Made by a program: the position numbers and the translations under genes. The notes beneath the pieces were generated by a model. That model saw only the letters and a list, made by a program, of their open reading frames with translations. It ran no database searches and had not been told where the DNA came from. Positions 16,200 to 23,956 of a stretch of 64,000 bases of DNA are shown piece after piece. Source of the DNA: Candidatus Latescibacterota bacterium (GTDB lineage: Bacteria; JAAXHH01); the NCBI GenBank assembly GCA_022823465.1, contig JAJEHX010000035.1:1-64000 (forward strand), given 5' to 3'. Numbering within the stretch: the stretch's first letter is position 1; each line of letters begins with the position of its first letter.

Positions 16200-17180
16200 T
16201 CAGGCGTATTTCCCCGGAAGGTCCGGGGCGGAGACCTCGTCCAGGCGCGCACGGTCCTCCGGTTCGAGAGACCATCCCACCGCGCCGAGGGATTCCTCTA
16301 CCTGCTCGGGGAAATCGGGGCCGATAATCGGCGCCGTCACTTCTTCGTGGTCCAGTATCCAGGCCAGCGCGACCTGCGCCGGCGTCTTCCCGTACTTTTC
16401 CCCCACGTCGATCAGGGTCTGCACGATGCCATCCAGCTTGTCGGTCATGGCCTCGTCGAAGGGATAGAAACTGCGGCTCAGCCCCGGGCGGGGGTTCCTG
16501 CCCCAGGGGCTGTTTTCAGGCGGCCTGGCGCCCCGGCGGAACTGTCCGGTAAGCAGGCCGATGGCGAGCGGGCTGTAACACATGAGGCCCAGACCGTGAT
16601 CTTTGGCCATGGGCATGAGTTCGAGTTCCGTCTCCCAGCGCGCCAGCAGGCTGTAATTGTACTGCAGGCAGGCGAAGGGTTCCAGGTTGCGCCGGTCGCT
16701 GGTCCAGAGGCCTTCCATCACCTTGTATACCGGCCAGTTGCTGCAGCCGATGTACCGGACCTTGCCCTGGCGGACAAGGTCGTCGAAGGTAGACAGGGTT
16801 TCTTCGAGGGGGGTGACTGGATCGAAACTGTGCGCCAGGTAGAGGTCGATGTAGTCGGTCTGCAGCCGTTTCAGGCTCTTTTCCACGCCCTGCATCAAAT
16901 TGAATCTGGAAAGTCCAGTGTAGTTGGGCCCCTGGCCCGCGGTGCCGAATATCTTGGTGCACAGTACGGCGTTCTCGCGCCGGCCCTTGAGCGCTTTGCC
17001 GATGATCCTTTCGGACCTGCCCTCCCCGTAGAATGCGGAATCGATGAAGTTGCATCCCAGGTCGAGGGCCGTCTCGATCACACGAATGCCGGCATGCTCG
17101 TCGACCTCGCCCCGGAAGGCGGTGCCGAGGCAGATCGGCGAGACCTGCAGGCCGGTCTTGCCCAGATAGCGGTATTCCAT
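16200..17180 (-). CDS. Aldo/keto reductase
   Basis: Encodes 326 aa. ATG 17180 is preferred over ATGs at 17186 and 17249 because AAGGA sits seven bases before it. The catalytic tetrad of aldo/keto reductases is visible: D and Y in FIDSAFYGEG, K in CTKIFG and H in LAHSFD; SNWPVYKV and IIGPDFPEQVEESL belong to the barrel and the NADPH-binding end. It is the last gene of a leftward block (22042 to 16200). Role inferred as NADPH-dependent reduction of a sugar carbonyl in that pathway. Confidence 0.9.
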   Translation of the reverse strand: MEYRYLGKTGLQVSPICLGTAFRGEVDEHAGIRVIETALDLGCNFIDSAFYGEGRSERIIGKALKGRRENAVLCTKIFGTAGQGPNYTGLSRFNLMQGVEKSLKRLQTDYIDLYLAHSFDPVTPLEETLSTFDDLVRQGKVRYIGCSNWPVYKVMEGLWTSDRRNLEPFACLQYNYSLLARWETELELMPMAKDHGLGLMCYSPLAIGLLTGQFRRGARPPENSPWGRNPRPGLSRSFYPFDEAMTDKLDGIVQTLIDVGEKYGKTPAQVALAWILDHEEVTAPIIGPDFPEQVEESLGAVGWSLEPEDRARLDEVSAPDLPGKYA

Positions 17181-17277
17181 GCTCATCCTTTCCGTATTGG
17201 TTTGTTCTGAAACGCGCGGGTGGCGCGGCAATTCAAAAGCCGGTTTCAATCTCGACGAATGATCACGAAGGGGTCGC

Positions 17278-18120
17278 TCACGTCCGGGGCACTTCCGCTT
17301 CGGCGAAGGCCTGCTCGAGCGTCAGGTAACACAGGGCGGCTGACTCGAAGGGATCGTATCCCGGGCGCTTCTGCACCATGTGACTGACCTCCGCCGTGAT
17401 GGATCCCTCGTATCCGGCGGCGTGCATGGCGCGCAGGTAGGCGACGAAGTCGAAATCGCCCTCCCCCGGTACGAGAAACTCGAAATCCGGCACGCGGCCG
17501 CGCTGGTCCTTGACGTGGGTATGGACCGTGTAGGGCGCCATGAGCCGGACCGCCTCCTCGATGGACATGCCCAGGACGTCGAAGTGGCTGATGTCGAAAT
17601 TGAGCCCCAGGTAGGGCGAGCCCATGGCCTCCACGAGGTGGACGGACTTCTCCGCGGTGTCCAGGGCGGATCCCACGTGGGCTTCCATCCCGATCACAAC
17701 GTTCCGTGCCGCGGCGTAATCCAACAGTTCCCGTACCCGTTCGAAAATGAAGTCCAGCCTGGGTTCCCAGTCTTCCGGCACGCCGCCCAACACGGTGTCC
17801 AGGGCCGGCGCGCCGAGGCCGTCGCTCCATTCGGCGCACAGGTCGACGGCCCGCTTCAGCACGCGCATGTTCTCGCGGTGCGCGTCGGGGTCCTCGTCGA
17901 GGAGCGAGCGGTGGGCGGCGACGGCGGGCATGGACAGGCCGTATCCTGAACAGAGGTCCCTGATACGGCGCCGTTCTCCGGCGTCCAGCCCGTCCACGGC
18001 CGTCGTATAGTTCGGCAGGACGGTCAGTTCAACCGCGTCGAAGCCCTGTTCGTTGAGAAAAGACAGAGCCTGGTCCACGGGGACCCTGGGCATGCCCCAG
18101 GTCGTATAGCCAATTTGCAT
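17278..18120 (-). CDS. Sugar phosphate isomerase/epimerase (xylose-isomerase-like TIM barrel)
   Basis: Encodes 280 aa starting MQIGYTTWGMPRV. An AP-endonuclease-2/xylose-isomerase fold: metal-ligand positions are seen in VIGMEAHVGS, LGLNFDISHF (D and H), VHTHVKDQRG (H and K) and the late GSITAEVSH (E). Members epimerise or isomerise keto-sugars, inositols and hydroxypyruvate-like compounds. It sits between the aldo/keto reductase and the DapA-family lyase in one leftward block. The exact substrate cannot be read. Confidence 0.88.
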   Translation of the reverse strand: MQIGYTTWGMPRVPVDQALSFLNEQGFDAVELTVLPNYTTAVDGLDAGERRRIRDLCSGYGLSMPAVAAHRSLLDEDPDAHRENMRVLKRAVDLCAEWSDGLGAPALDTVLGGVPEDWEPRLDFIFERVRELLDYAAARNVVIGMEAHVGSALDTAEKSVHLVEAMGSPYLGLNFDISHFDVLGMSIEEAVRLMAPYTVHTHVKDQRGRVPDFEFLVPGEGDFDFVAYLRAMHAAGYEGSITAEVSHMVQKRPGYDPFESAALCYLTLEQAFAEAEVPRT

Positions 18121-18196
18121 GATCGGTTCAGTTATCCATGATCCGGTGGTTTACACACGGAATGAACCGGATGGACCGGGTTCCGGTTCGTCCCAC

Positions 18197-18222
18197 GATC
18201 GGTATCGGCGATCGGTATCGGC
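18197..18222. repeat. Tandem 13-bp duplication after a stop codon
   Basis: GATCGGTATCGGC occurs at 18197-18209 and 18210-18222, directly abutting, starting 12 bp beyond the stop of the leftward DapA-family gene. The 114-bp gap holds nothing else I can name. Confidence 0.85.
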
Positions 18223-18234
18223 GGGCCGGATCCA

Positions 18235-19143
18235 CTACAGCATGCCGCCGTCCACCAGGAACGTCCGAAGCCGCTCCATCTCCTCGTCCGAGAGATCGGG
18301 CAGGGGGCTTCTGCGCCAGCGACCGCAGATCCCGGCCAGTTCAAGGACGGCGTGCTGGGCCGCGTCGCCGCCGGCCGGAAAGGTATTGTACAGGTAATCG
18401 AATAGCGGCATGTCGTAACGGGCGATGACGTCCACGGCCGAGTCGAGGTCCCGTTTTTCGATGGCGGACCAGTAGGCGTGGGCCACGTCGGGCTTGAACT
18501 TGATAAAGGTCGACATGTACCCATCGCAACCGTAGGGCAGCATGTCCATGTGGGTCTGCTTCTGGCCGCCGGCGAAGATCACCCATTGGTCGTGGGCTCT
18601 TGCGCAGGCGCCCCGGGCGAAATCGGGGCCGAAGTCTTCCTTGAAGCCCACGACGCCGGGCACCTCGTCCACGAGCCGTTCGACCGTTTCGAGCGCGCCC
18701 CGGACCCCCACGCTCACCAGCCCGGCGCTCAGGATGAACGCCGGCAGGGACTTCGATACCGCGTCGTAGTACGTCACGAGTCCGTCCACCGTCATCCCCC
18801 GGTCGGGCGGCGCCACGATCACCGCGTCCGCCCCGCAGTCCCGGGCGTACTCCGCGAAGGCGGCGGTCTGCGGCGTGGACCAGAATCCCGCACTCGCGAT
18901 GAACAGCGCCCGCTTGTTCACGATGTCGGCGGTAAAGGCCGTCATCTCGGCCACCTCCGCCTCGGTGAGCAGGGAATAGAGACTGTCCCCCGGGGTGAAC
19001 AGCACCGTTCCCGCGCCGGCTTCGATGCAGAAATCGACGAACCGGCGCAATCCATCGTAATCGACGTCGTCATTTTCGAGAAAGGGGGTGTTGATGGAGG
19101 CGACGGGACCGGTCAGGTGGTGTCTGAAGCGATCGATATCCAT
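18235..19143 (-). CDS. DapA/N-acetylneuraminate lyase family protein
   Basis: Encodes 302 aa, a single class I aldolase barrel. The Schiff-base lysine is K168 in VVGFKEDF. The helper-tyrosine motif (YNxP in most members) is replaced by ILSAGL at 137-142, so the proton relay differs from lysine-biosynthesis DapA. With dehydrogenases and isomerases around it, a retro-aldol or dehydratase step on a keto-deoxy sugar acid is more likely than dihydrodipicolinate synthesis. Its ATG directly abuts the stop of the dehydrogenase gene upstream, so they are coupled. Confidence 0.87.
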   Translation of the reverse strand: MDIDRFRHHLTGPVASINTPFLENDDVDYDGLRRFVDFCIEAGAGTVLFTPGDSLYSLLTEAEVAEMTAFTADIVNKRALFIASAGFWSTPQTAAFAEYARDCGADAVIVAPPDRGMTVDGLVTYYDAVSKSLPAFILSAGLVSVGVRGALETVERLVDEVPGVVGFKEDFGPDFARGACARAHDQWVIFAGGQKQTHMDMLPYGCDGYMSTFIKFKPDVAHAYWSAIEKRDLDSAVDVIARYDMPLFDYLYNTFPAGGDAAQHAVLELAGICGRWRRSPLPDLSDEEMERLRTFLVDGGML

Positions 19144-20244
19144 CTATGCCCGCCCTTCTTCCGACCAGGTGTCGAAAGGGTTGCCGGTTTCGGAAAAGGG
19201 GAAACTCACCCGCGCGCCCGTGATGTGGGAACGGTGCGCGCCCATGGCCATTTCGATATGACGGCGGGCCGTGCGCGCATGGCAAAGTTCGTATTCAGGT
19301 TTCCTGCCCTCGATGAGATCCATCATGGACCGGGCCATGCGGTGGTGGGCGTTGATCCATTTCTGCCCGCCCGATACCCGTTCATGGGCGAGCACTTCCC
19401 AGCGGTCATCGTCGAAGGGCTTCGGGTTCGAATGGGGATGGAAGTAGATATCCGGCCCGTCCTGCGTGGGGCCGGGCAGGACGAGCGTACCGGCGGTCCC
19501 GTGGATGTCGATGCGGTAGGGATTCTCGATGCCGTCGCCCGCGAAGGATTCGAATTCCGCGTTGAACCCGTCGAACTGGTAATGGGCCCACATGCCGTTT
19601 CCCGCGGACGTACCCATGCCGAACAGCCCTTCTTTCCGGTCCGACGGGCGGGCCGGACGGCCGTCCTGGGTGATAATCGCCTGGCACCACGACGGTTCGC
19701 CGAAAAGCTGCCACAGGAAATCGAAGAAGTGGGGATAGAGATCGATGAACCACTGGTCACCCCCGTTCTCGCCGCCGAAACCGTACATGCGGGCCCAGCG
19801 CGGTTCCCCGATCCCGCCCTCCCGGATCATCGGGATGGCCTGGCGCTGGATTTCCGGCCGTCCCCGCCAGGGGTGGGCCATGATCAGCAGGACGCCGGCC
19901 CGGTCGCTGGCTTCCACCATGGTGTCCACTTCGGCCGGAGTGCGCGCCAGCGGCTTTTCCGCGTAGACGTGGACGCCCTCTTCGGCGGCGGCCAGCACCA
20001 TGTCGAGATGGTTGCTCATCTCGTGGGTGGCCAGGACGACGATGTCCAGCTTTTCCTGCTCCAGCATTTCCGAGTACCGGGCGTATCCCTTGTGCGCGCC
20101 CGTGCGTTGTAGCGCAGCCTGCCGTCCCTCCTCGTCCGGATCGGCCAGGGCGGCGATCTCGGTGCCCTCCACGCCTACGAAGGCCTGGTCCAGGGAATGC
20201 CCGTAGTCTCCACAGCCCGTGTGTCCGATGATGCCGATTTTCAA
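19144..20244 (-). CDS. Gfo/Idh/MocA family oxidoreductase
   Basis: Encodes 366 aa from TTG 20244, which gives the family-typical start MKIGIIG and has AGGAG seven bases upstream; an ATG at 20268 lies inside the leader and lacks a site. The N-terminal Rossmann domain ends with the EKP motif (YAEKPLA). The C-terminal domain includes GGENGGDQWFIDLYPHFFDF, with the H of the usual catalytic D/Y-x-x-x-H position. NAD(P)-dependent oxidation of a sugar or cyclitol is likely. It is followed without a gap by the DapA-family gene. Confidence 0.88.
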   Translation of the reverse strand: MKIGIIGHTGCGDYGHSLDQAFVGVEGTEIAALADPDEEGRQAALQRTGAHKGYARYSEMLEQEKLDIVVLATHEMSNHLDMVLAAAEEGVHVYAEKPLARTPAEVDTMVEASDRAGVLLIMAHPWRGRPEIQRQAIPMIREGGIGEPRWARMYGFGGENGGDQWFIDLYPHFFDFLWQLFGEPSWCQAIITQDGRPARPSDRKEGLFGMGTSAGNGMWAHYQFDGFNAEFESFAGDGIENPYRIDIHGTAGTLVLPGPTQDGPDIYFHPHSNPKPFDDDRWEVLAHERVSGGQKWINAHHRMARSMMDLIEGRKPEYELCHARTARRHIEMAMGAHRSHITGARVSFPFSETGNPFDTWSEEGRA

Positions 20245-20277
20245 TGCCGTGCTCCTGTTCCGTTTCATCCCCGTAAA

Positions 20278-20344
20278 GGGAAGGGTCTGCGATCAGACGA
20301 CGACCATGCATAGGGAAAGGTCTGCGATCAGACGACAACCATGC
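20278..20344. repeat. 32-bp direct duplication over a gene's 3' end
   Basis: Positions 20278-20309 and 20313-20344 are 30 of 32 identical. The second copy contains the last codons and stop of the leftward PII-like gene; the first is a copy placed beyond it. A perfect TCTG.CAGA-type palindrome (TCTGCGATCAGA) is inside each copy. Confidence 0.88.
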
Positions 20345-20657
20345 GTTCGGCCTGGATGATAAACACCTGCGCGCCGCCCACCATGGTCGTTACCGCCTCG
20401 CCCAGCCCGAGCGCGTCGAGATGGGTGCCAATCTGCGCGACGTCGATGGCTTCCTCCCGGGCGTGGCAGTGATTTTGGATGAGTTCGAGCACGGGAGGTA
20501 CGCGTTCGTCATCCACCCCGATCAACAGGGTGACGTTGCCGGCGCGCAGGAAACCGCCCGTGCTGCCGATTTCGGTGAACCGGAAATCGTTGTCGATCAG
20601 TGCATCGGAAAGATGCCGGATGTCCCGTTTGTTGACGATTGCGATAAGGAGTTTCAT
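20328..20657 (-). CDS. PII-like cyclic-di-AMP receptor (DarA/PstA family, DUF970)
   Basis: Encodes 109 aa with GGAGG nine bases before ATG. It starts MKLLIAIV, followed by STGGFLRAGNVTLLIGVDDE (residues ~31-50), the T-x-G-G-F-L-R-A-G-N loop that binds c-di-AMP in Gram-positive DarA/PstA, and ends with VGGAQVFII, the conserved final strand. Members are small trimers that sense c-di-AMP but whose targets are unknown. The position between a class III aminotransferase and sugar dehydrogenase genes may indicate what it regulates. No diadenylate cyclase gene is in the window. Confidence 0.88.
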   Translation of the reverse strand: MKLLIAIVNKRDIRHLSDALIDNDFRFTEIGSTGGFLRAGNVTLLIGVDDERVPPVLELIQNHCHAREEAIDVAQIGTHLDALGLGEAVTTMVGGAQVFIIQAERMVVV

Positions 20658-20695
20658 GGCGCGCCTCCTGGTCCCTGTGTCCTCCACAGTCCTTT

Positions 20696-22042
20696 TCACG
20701 CCGTAACCGATTCGATGGCGTCTCCGGCTACGTTGATCATCCGGTCCAACTCTGCGGCGGTGACGACAAAGGGGGGAGCGAAGTTGACGCTGTCTCCCCG
20801 GCAACGGGTATAGACGCCGTTTTCGAGCATCTTCTTCACGATGCGTCCGCCGATTTTCAACGCCGGATCGTAGGGTCTCCGTGATGCAGGATCTTCAACC
20901 ACCTCCACGGCGGCCATAAGTCCGATGCCGCGGATGTCGCCCACGTGCGGCAGCGTCCGCAATGTCCGCAGGCCGTCAATCAGCTTTTCGCCCATGACCC
21001 TGCATCGTTCAATGAGGCCTTCCTTTTCCAGGATTTCCAGATTGGCCAGCCCGACGGCGCAGCAGGTCGGGTGTCCCGAGTACGTGAAGGAATGGTTCCA
21101 TTTCCGGTCCCCGGGAGCGTGCTGGATGCAGTCGTGTATCTCGTCAGATACGATGATGCCCCCGAGGGGCACGTACCCGCTGGTGACGCCTTTGGCGAAG
21201 GTGATGATGTCCGGCACGACGTCCCAGTGGGACACGCCGAACCAGTGGCCGATGCGGCCGAAGCCGGTGATCACTTCATCGGCGATCAGGAGCACATCGT
21301 ATTTCGTGCAGATTTCCCGGATCCTGGGCCAGTAATCCTCAGGCGGCACGATGACGCCCGCGGCGCCCTGTACGGGTTCGCCGATGAAGGCGGCCACCGT
21401 GTCGGGACCTTCCCGCAGGATCGCTTCCTCGAGCGCCCGGGCGGCCGCCTCGCCGCATCCCACGCCGGAATCCGCCGGCCTGTAGTGATAGGGATAGGGC
21501 GCGTCGATGTGGACGTAACCCGGAAGGCTTGACCCGAAGTCCGCCCAGTAGGCCTCCAGGCCGGTGGCGTTCATGGCGCCTATGGTCACGCCGTGGTAGG
21601 CGTGTTTCCTGGAAATGACCTTGGTCTTGTCCGGCCGGTCGGCCCGTTGCCAGAAGTACCGTGCCGTCTTGATCGCGCTGTCGTTGGAGACGGCCCCGCC
21701 GGAGGTAAAGAACGTATAGTTCAGCGGTCCCGGCGCGAGTTCCCTCAGGCGGTTCGCCAGGCGGACGGCCGGGACATTCGTCGCCCCCGCGTAGCAGGAA
21801 AAGAACCCGAGTTCGACGATCTGGTCCGCGGCGGCCTCGGCCAGTTCGCGCCGCCCGTGGCCGACGTTCACGTTCCAGAGGCTCGAGAGCCCGTCGATGT
21901 AGTCCTTGCCCTCCATATCGGTGAGCGTGGACCCCTCGGTGCGGACGCAGATCAAGGGATCGTCATGCTCGCCGCTGTGCTGCAGCGGGTGGATCAGGTA
22001 TGCGTCGTCCCTCAGCAGTTGGTCACGGTCGCCGTAGGTCAT
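20696..22042 (-). CDS. Class III aminotransferase
   Basis: Encodes 448 aa. The PLP lysine is in TFAKGVTSGYVPLG; LLIADEVITGFGRIGHWFG carries the D that binds the pyridine nitrogen, and FFTSGGAVSNDSAIK is the phosphate-binding segment. Its start resembles omega-amino acid:pyruvate aminotransferases, acting on beta-alanine, taurine or putrescine-like amines. It is the first gene of the leftward block 22042-16200 and lies 38 bp from the PII-like gene. Amine substrate is not determined. Confidence 0.9.
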   Translation of the reverse strand: MTYGDRDQLLRDDAYLIHPLQHSGEHDDPLICVRTEGSTLTDMEGKDYIDGLSSLWNVNVGHGRRELAEAAADQIVELGFFSCYAGATNVPAVRLANRLRELAPGPLNYTFFTSGGAVSNDSAIKTARYFWQRADRPDKTKVISRKHAYHGVTIGAMNATGLEAYWADFGSSLPGYVHIDAPYPYHYRPADSGVGCGEAAARALEEAILREGPDTVAAFIGEPVQGAAGVIVPPEDYWPRIREICTKYDVLLIADEVITGFGRIGHWFGVSHWDVVPDIITFAKGVTSGYVPLGGIIVSDEIHDCIQHAPGDRKWNHSFTYSGHPTCCAVGLANLEILEKEGLIERCRVMGEKLIDGLRTLRTLPHVGDIRGIGLMAAVEVVEDPASRRPYDPALKIGGRIVKKMLENGVYTRCRGDSVNFAPPFVVTAAELDRMINVAGDAIESVTA

Positions 22043-22092
22043 CGCGTGGTACTTTCTGTTGTCTATGGGTCGGGAAGGTCGTTAATGGAAAA

Positions 22093-22121
22093 TTGACAGA
22101 GTGCCGGACACCTGTTATGGT
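22093..22121 (+). promoter_or_regulatory. Promoter of the polysaccharide deacetylase gene
   Basis: Perfect TTGACA (22093-22098), 17 bp, TATGGT (22116-22121). The -10 box is flanked by an inverted repeat, GTGCCGG (22101-22107) and CCGGCAC (22138-22144), which could be an operator or a leader hairpin. Confidence 0.55.
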
Positions 22122-22172
22122 ATATTATATGGAGAGCCCGGCACACAATCAAGATGAATGAGAGGGAGGTTC

Positions 22173-22976
22173 ATGCCCGGCAAGCACCCCCATTCCTGGC
22201 GGGATGGATACGAAGGCGCCGTGTCGCTGACCTTTGACGACGGTATGCAGTCCCAGTTGGACCGGGCCCTGCCGATCCTGGCCGAAAACGGTCTCAGCGC
22301 CACGTTCTACGTCAATCCCCGGGGGCCGGACTGGCGCGGCCTTCTGGCGCCGTGGAGGTCCGTCGCGGAGGCCGGTCACGAAGTGGGCAATCATACCGTC
22401 AATCACCCCTGCTCCTGCGCGTTCAAGGAAGTCCGCGCCGACTGTCTGGAGACCATGACCCTCGACGACATGGATTGGGAGATCGGGGAAGGCAGGCGAC
22501 GGATAACCGAAGCCATACCGGAACAGGCGGATTTCACCTTCTGCTATCCCTGCTACCATGCCCACGTGGGCGAAGGGCCGGGCCGCCAGAGCTACGTACC
22601 GGTCGTGGCCCGCCACCATATCGCCGGCCGGGGCAAGGGGGACTTCGCCAATCATCCCCTGACCGCCGATCTCCACCACCTCTATTCCTTCCCCGTGGAG
22701 CGTCTCGCCTGCTCCGAGATGATCGGCCTGGTCGAGGAAGCCGTTAGCCAGGGACGGTGGGCCGTGTTGACCTTTCACGGCATCGCGGACGGGCATCTTG
22801 CCGTGACGGAAACCGATTTCGGCGGACTCTGCGCCTGGCTCGGGGAACATCGCGACCGCATCTGGACCGCGCCGGTCGTCGCCGTCGCGAAGGCGATCCG
22901 CACCTGGCGTTCCGCCGGATCGAACCGGTCCGACGATGCCGCGGCGAGCGTCCGGACCGCCTGGAACGAACCGTGA
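22173..22976 (+). CDS. Polysaccharide deacetylase (NodB-like, CE4) family protein
   Basis: Encodes 267 aa; ATG 22173 follows GGGAGG. The NodB fold is shown by LTFDDG (D22 catalytic base, D23 metal ligand) and HEVGNHTVNHP with H74 and H78 as metal ligands. A late LTFHGI supplies the catalytic histidine. No signal peptide or membrane segment is visible, so it is probably cytoplasmic, acting on a small N-acetylated or formylated sugar and not on the wall. miaA begins at or just after its stop. Confidence 0.87.
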   Translation: MPGKHPHSWRDGYEGAVSLTFDDGMQSQLDRALPILAENGLSATFYVNPRGPDWRGLLAPWRSVAEAGHEVGNHTVNHPCSCAFKEVRADCLETMTLDDMDWEIGEGRRRITEAIPEQADFTFCYPCYHAHVGEGPGRQSYVPVVARHHIAGRGKGDFANHPLTADLHHLYSFPVERLACSEMIGLVEEAVSQGRWAVLTFHGIADGHLAVTETDFGGLCAWLGEHRDRIWTAPVVAVAKAIRTWRSAGSNRSDDAAASVRTAWNEP

Positions 22977-23005
22977 CCGCCCGGCCCGCCCGGACCGCTT
23001 GTCCC

Positions 23006-23956
23006 ATGCACTCCGATTCCTTCGATACCCGCCCCATACCGGCTCTCGTGGGTCCGACCGGCGTCGGGAAGACCGCCGTGGGTGTCGCGCTGGGCCGGCG
23101 TTTCGGCGCGGAAATCGTCTCGGCGGATTCCCGCCAGATATATCGGTACATGGATATCGGCACGGCCAAGCCCACGGCGGCTGAACAGGCCGCGGCGCCC
23201 CATCACCTCATCGACATCGTCGATCCGGACGTGCGATTCAGCGCCGGCGAATACGGCCGCCGGGCAGGAGAAGCGATCCGTGAACTCGCCCGGCGCGATG
23301 TGCCCGCCCTCATTGTCGGCGGCGCGGGATTGTACATAAGGGCCCTTGCCGGCGGCCTCTTCGACGCGCCGGAGATCCCGCGGGAACTCAGAGAACGGCT
23401 GGCGGCCGGATACGGGGAACAAACCACGGCCATACTGCATGGGCGGCTGGGCCAAATCGATCCCACATCTGCCGCGCGCATAAATGCGAACGACCGGCAA
23501 CGGATCGAAAGGGCATTGGAAGTCTACGACGCGACGGGCGCGACCCTGACGTCCTGGTTCGACAGGCCCGCTCAGTCCCGTCGCCTCAGGATACGTCTGA
23601 TCGGACTGCGACGGGAACGCACGGCCCTGTACGCGAGGATCGACAACCGGGTCGATCGGATGATGGCGTCGGGTTTCGAGGAGGAGGTCCGCGACCTGAT
23701 GGATCGGGGATATGGCGCCGGTACCCATGGCCTGTCGACGTTCGGCTACGCGGAAATGCTCAGATGCATCCGCGGCGAACTGGCTGAAGACGCCGCCGTT
23801 TCGATCATCCGGCAACGGTCGAGGCAGTACGCAAAGCGCCAGTTGACCTGGTTCAGGCAGACCCCGGACGTCCTATGGATCTCCGTCGCCGAAGGGGAAG
23901 GCCCCGAAGACATCTGCGAGAAGATGCTTGAAGCGTGTCCACGCTTGCTACTTTAG
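23006..23956 (+). CDS. miaA: tRNA dimethylallyltransferase
   Basis: Encodes 316 aa. It transfers a dimethylallyl group to N6 of A37 in tRNAs reading UNN codons. The P-loop GPTGVGKT, the SADSRQIY segment (catalytic D and substrate R), DIGTAKPT, GGAGLYIRAL and the C-terminal RQYAKRQLTWFR are all family motifs. ATG 23006 gives the usual N terminus; a GTG at 22973 overlapping the previous stop as GTGA is the alternative and would add 11 residues. Its end overlaps the convergent protease gene by 9 bp. The usual partner hfq is absent. Confidence 0.94.
   Translation: MHSDSFDTRPIPALVGPTGVGKTAVGVALGRRFGAEIVSADSRQIYRYMDIGTAKPTAAEQAAAPHHLIDIVDPDVRFSAGEYGRRAGEAIRELARRDVPALIVGGAGLYIRALAGGLFDAPEIPRELRERLAAGYGEQTTAILHGRLGQIDPTSAARINANDRQRIERALEVYDATGATLTSWFDRPAQSRRLRIRLIGLRRERTALYARIDNRVDRMMASGFEEEVRDLMDRGYGAGTHGLSTFGYAEMLRCIRGELAEDAAVSIIRQRSRQYAKRQLTWFRQTPDVLWISVAEGEGPEDICEKMLEACPRLLL

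Noticed and set aside
16200-17249. Longer aldo/keto reductase start at 17249
   Set aside because: The added 23 residues are not part of the family, and ATG 17180 has a well-spaced AAGGA.
18478-20112. 544-aa plus-strand frame opposite the DapA-family and Gfo/Idh/MocA genes
   Set aside because: Spans two confident genes on the other strand; no start signal or recognisable domain.
20278-20344. Insertion-sequence ends or attachment site
   Set aside because: Both copies are direct, only 3 bp apart, and lack a transposase or integrase; a simple tandem duplication explains them.
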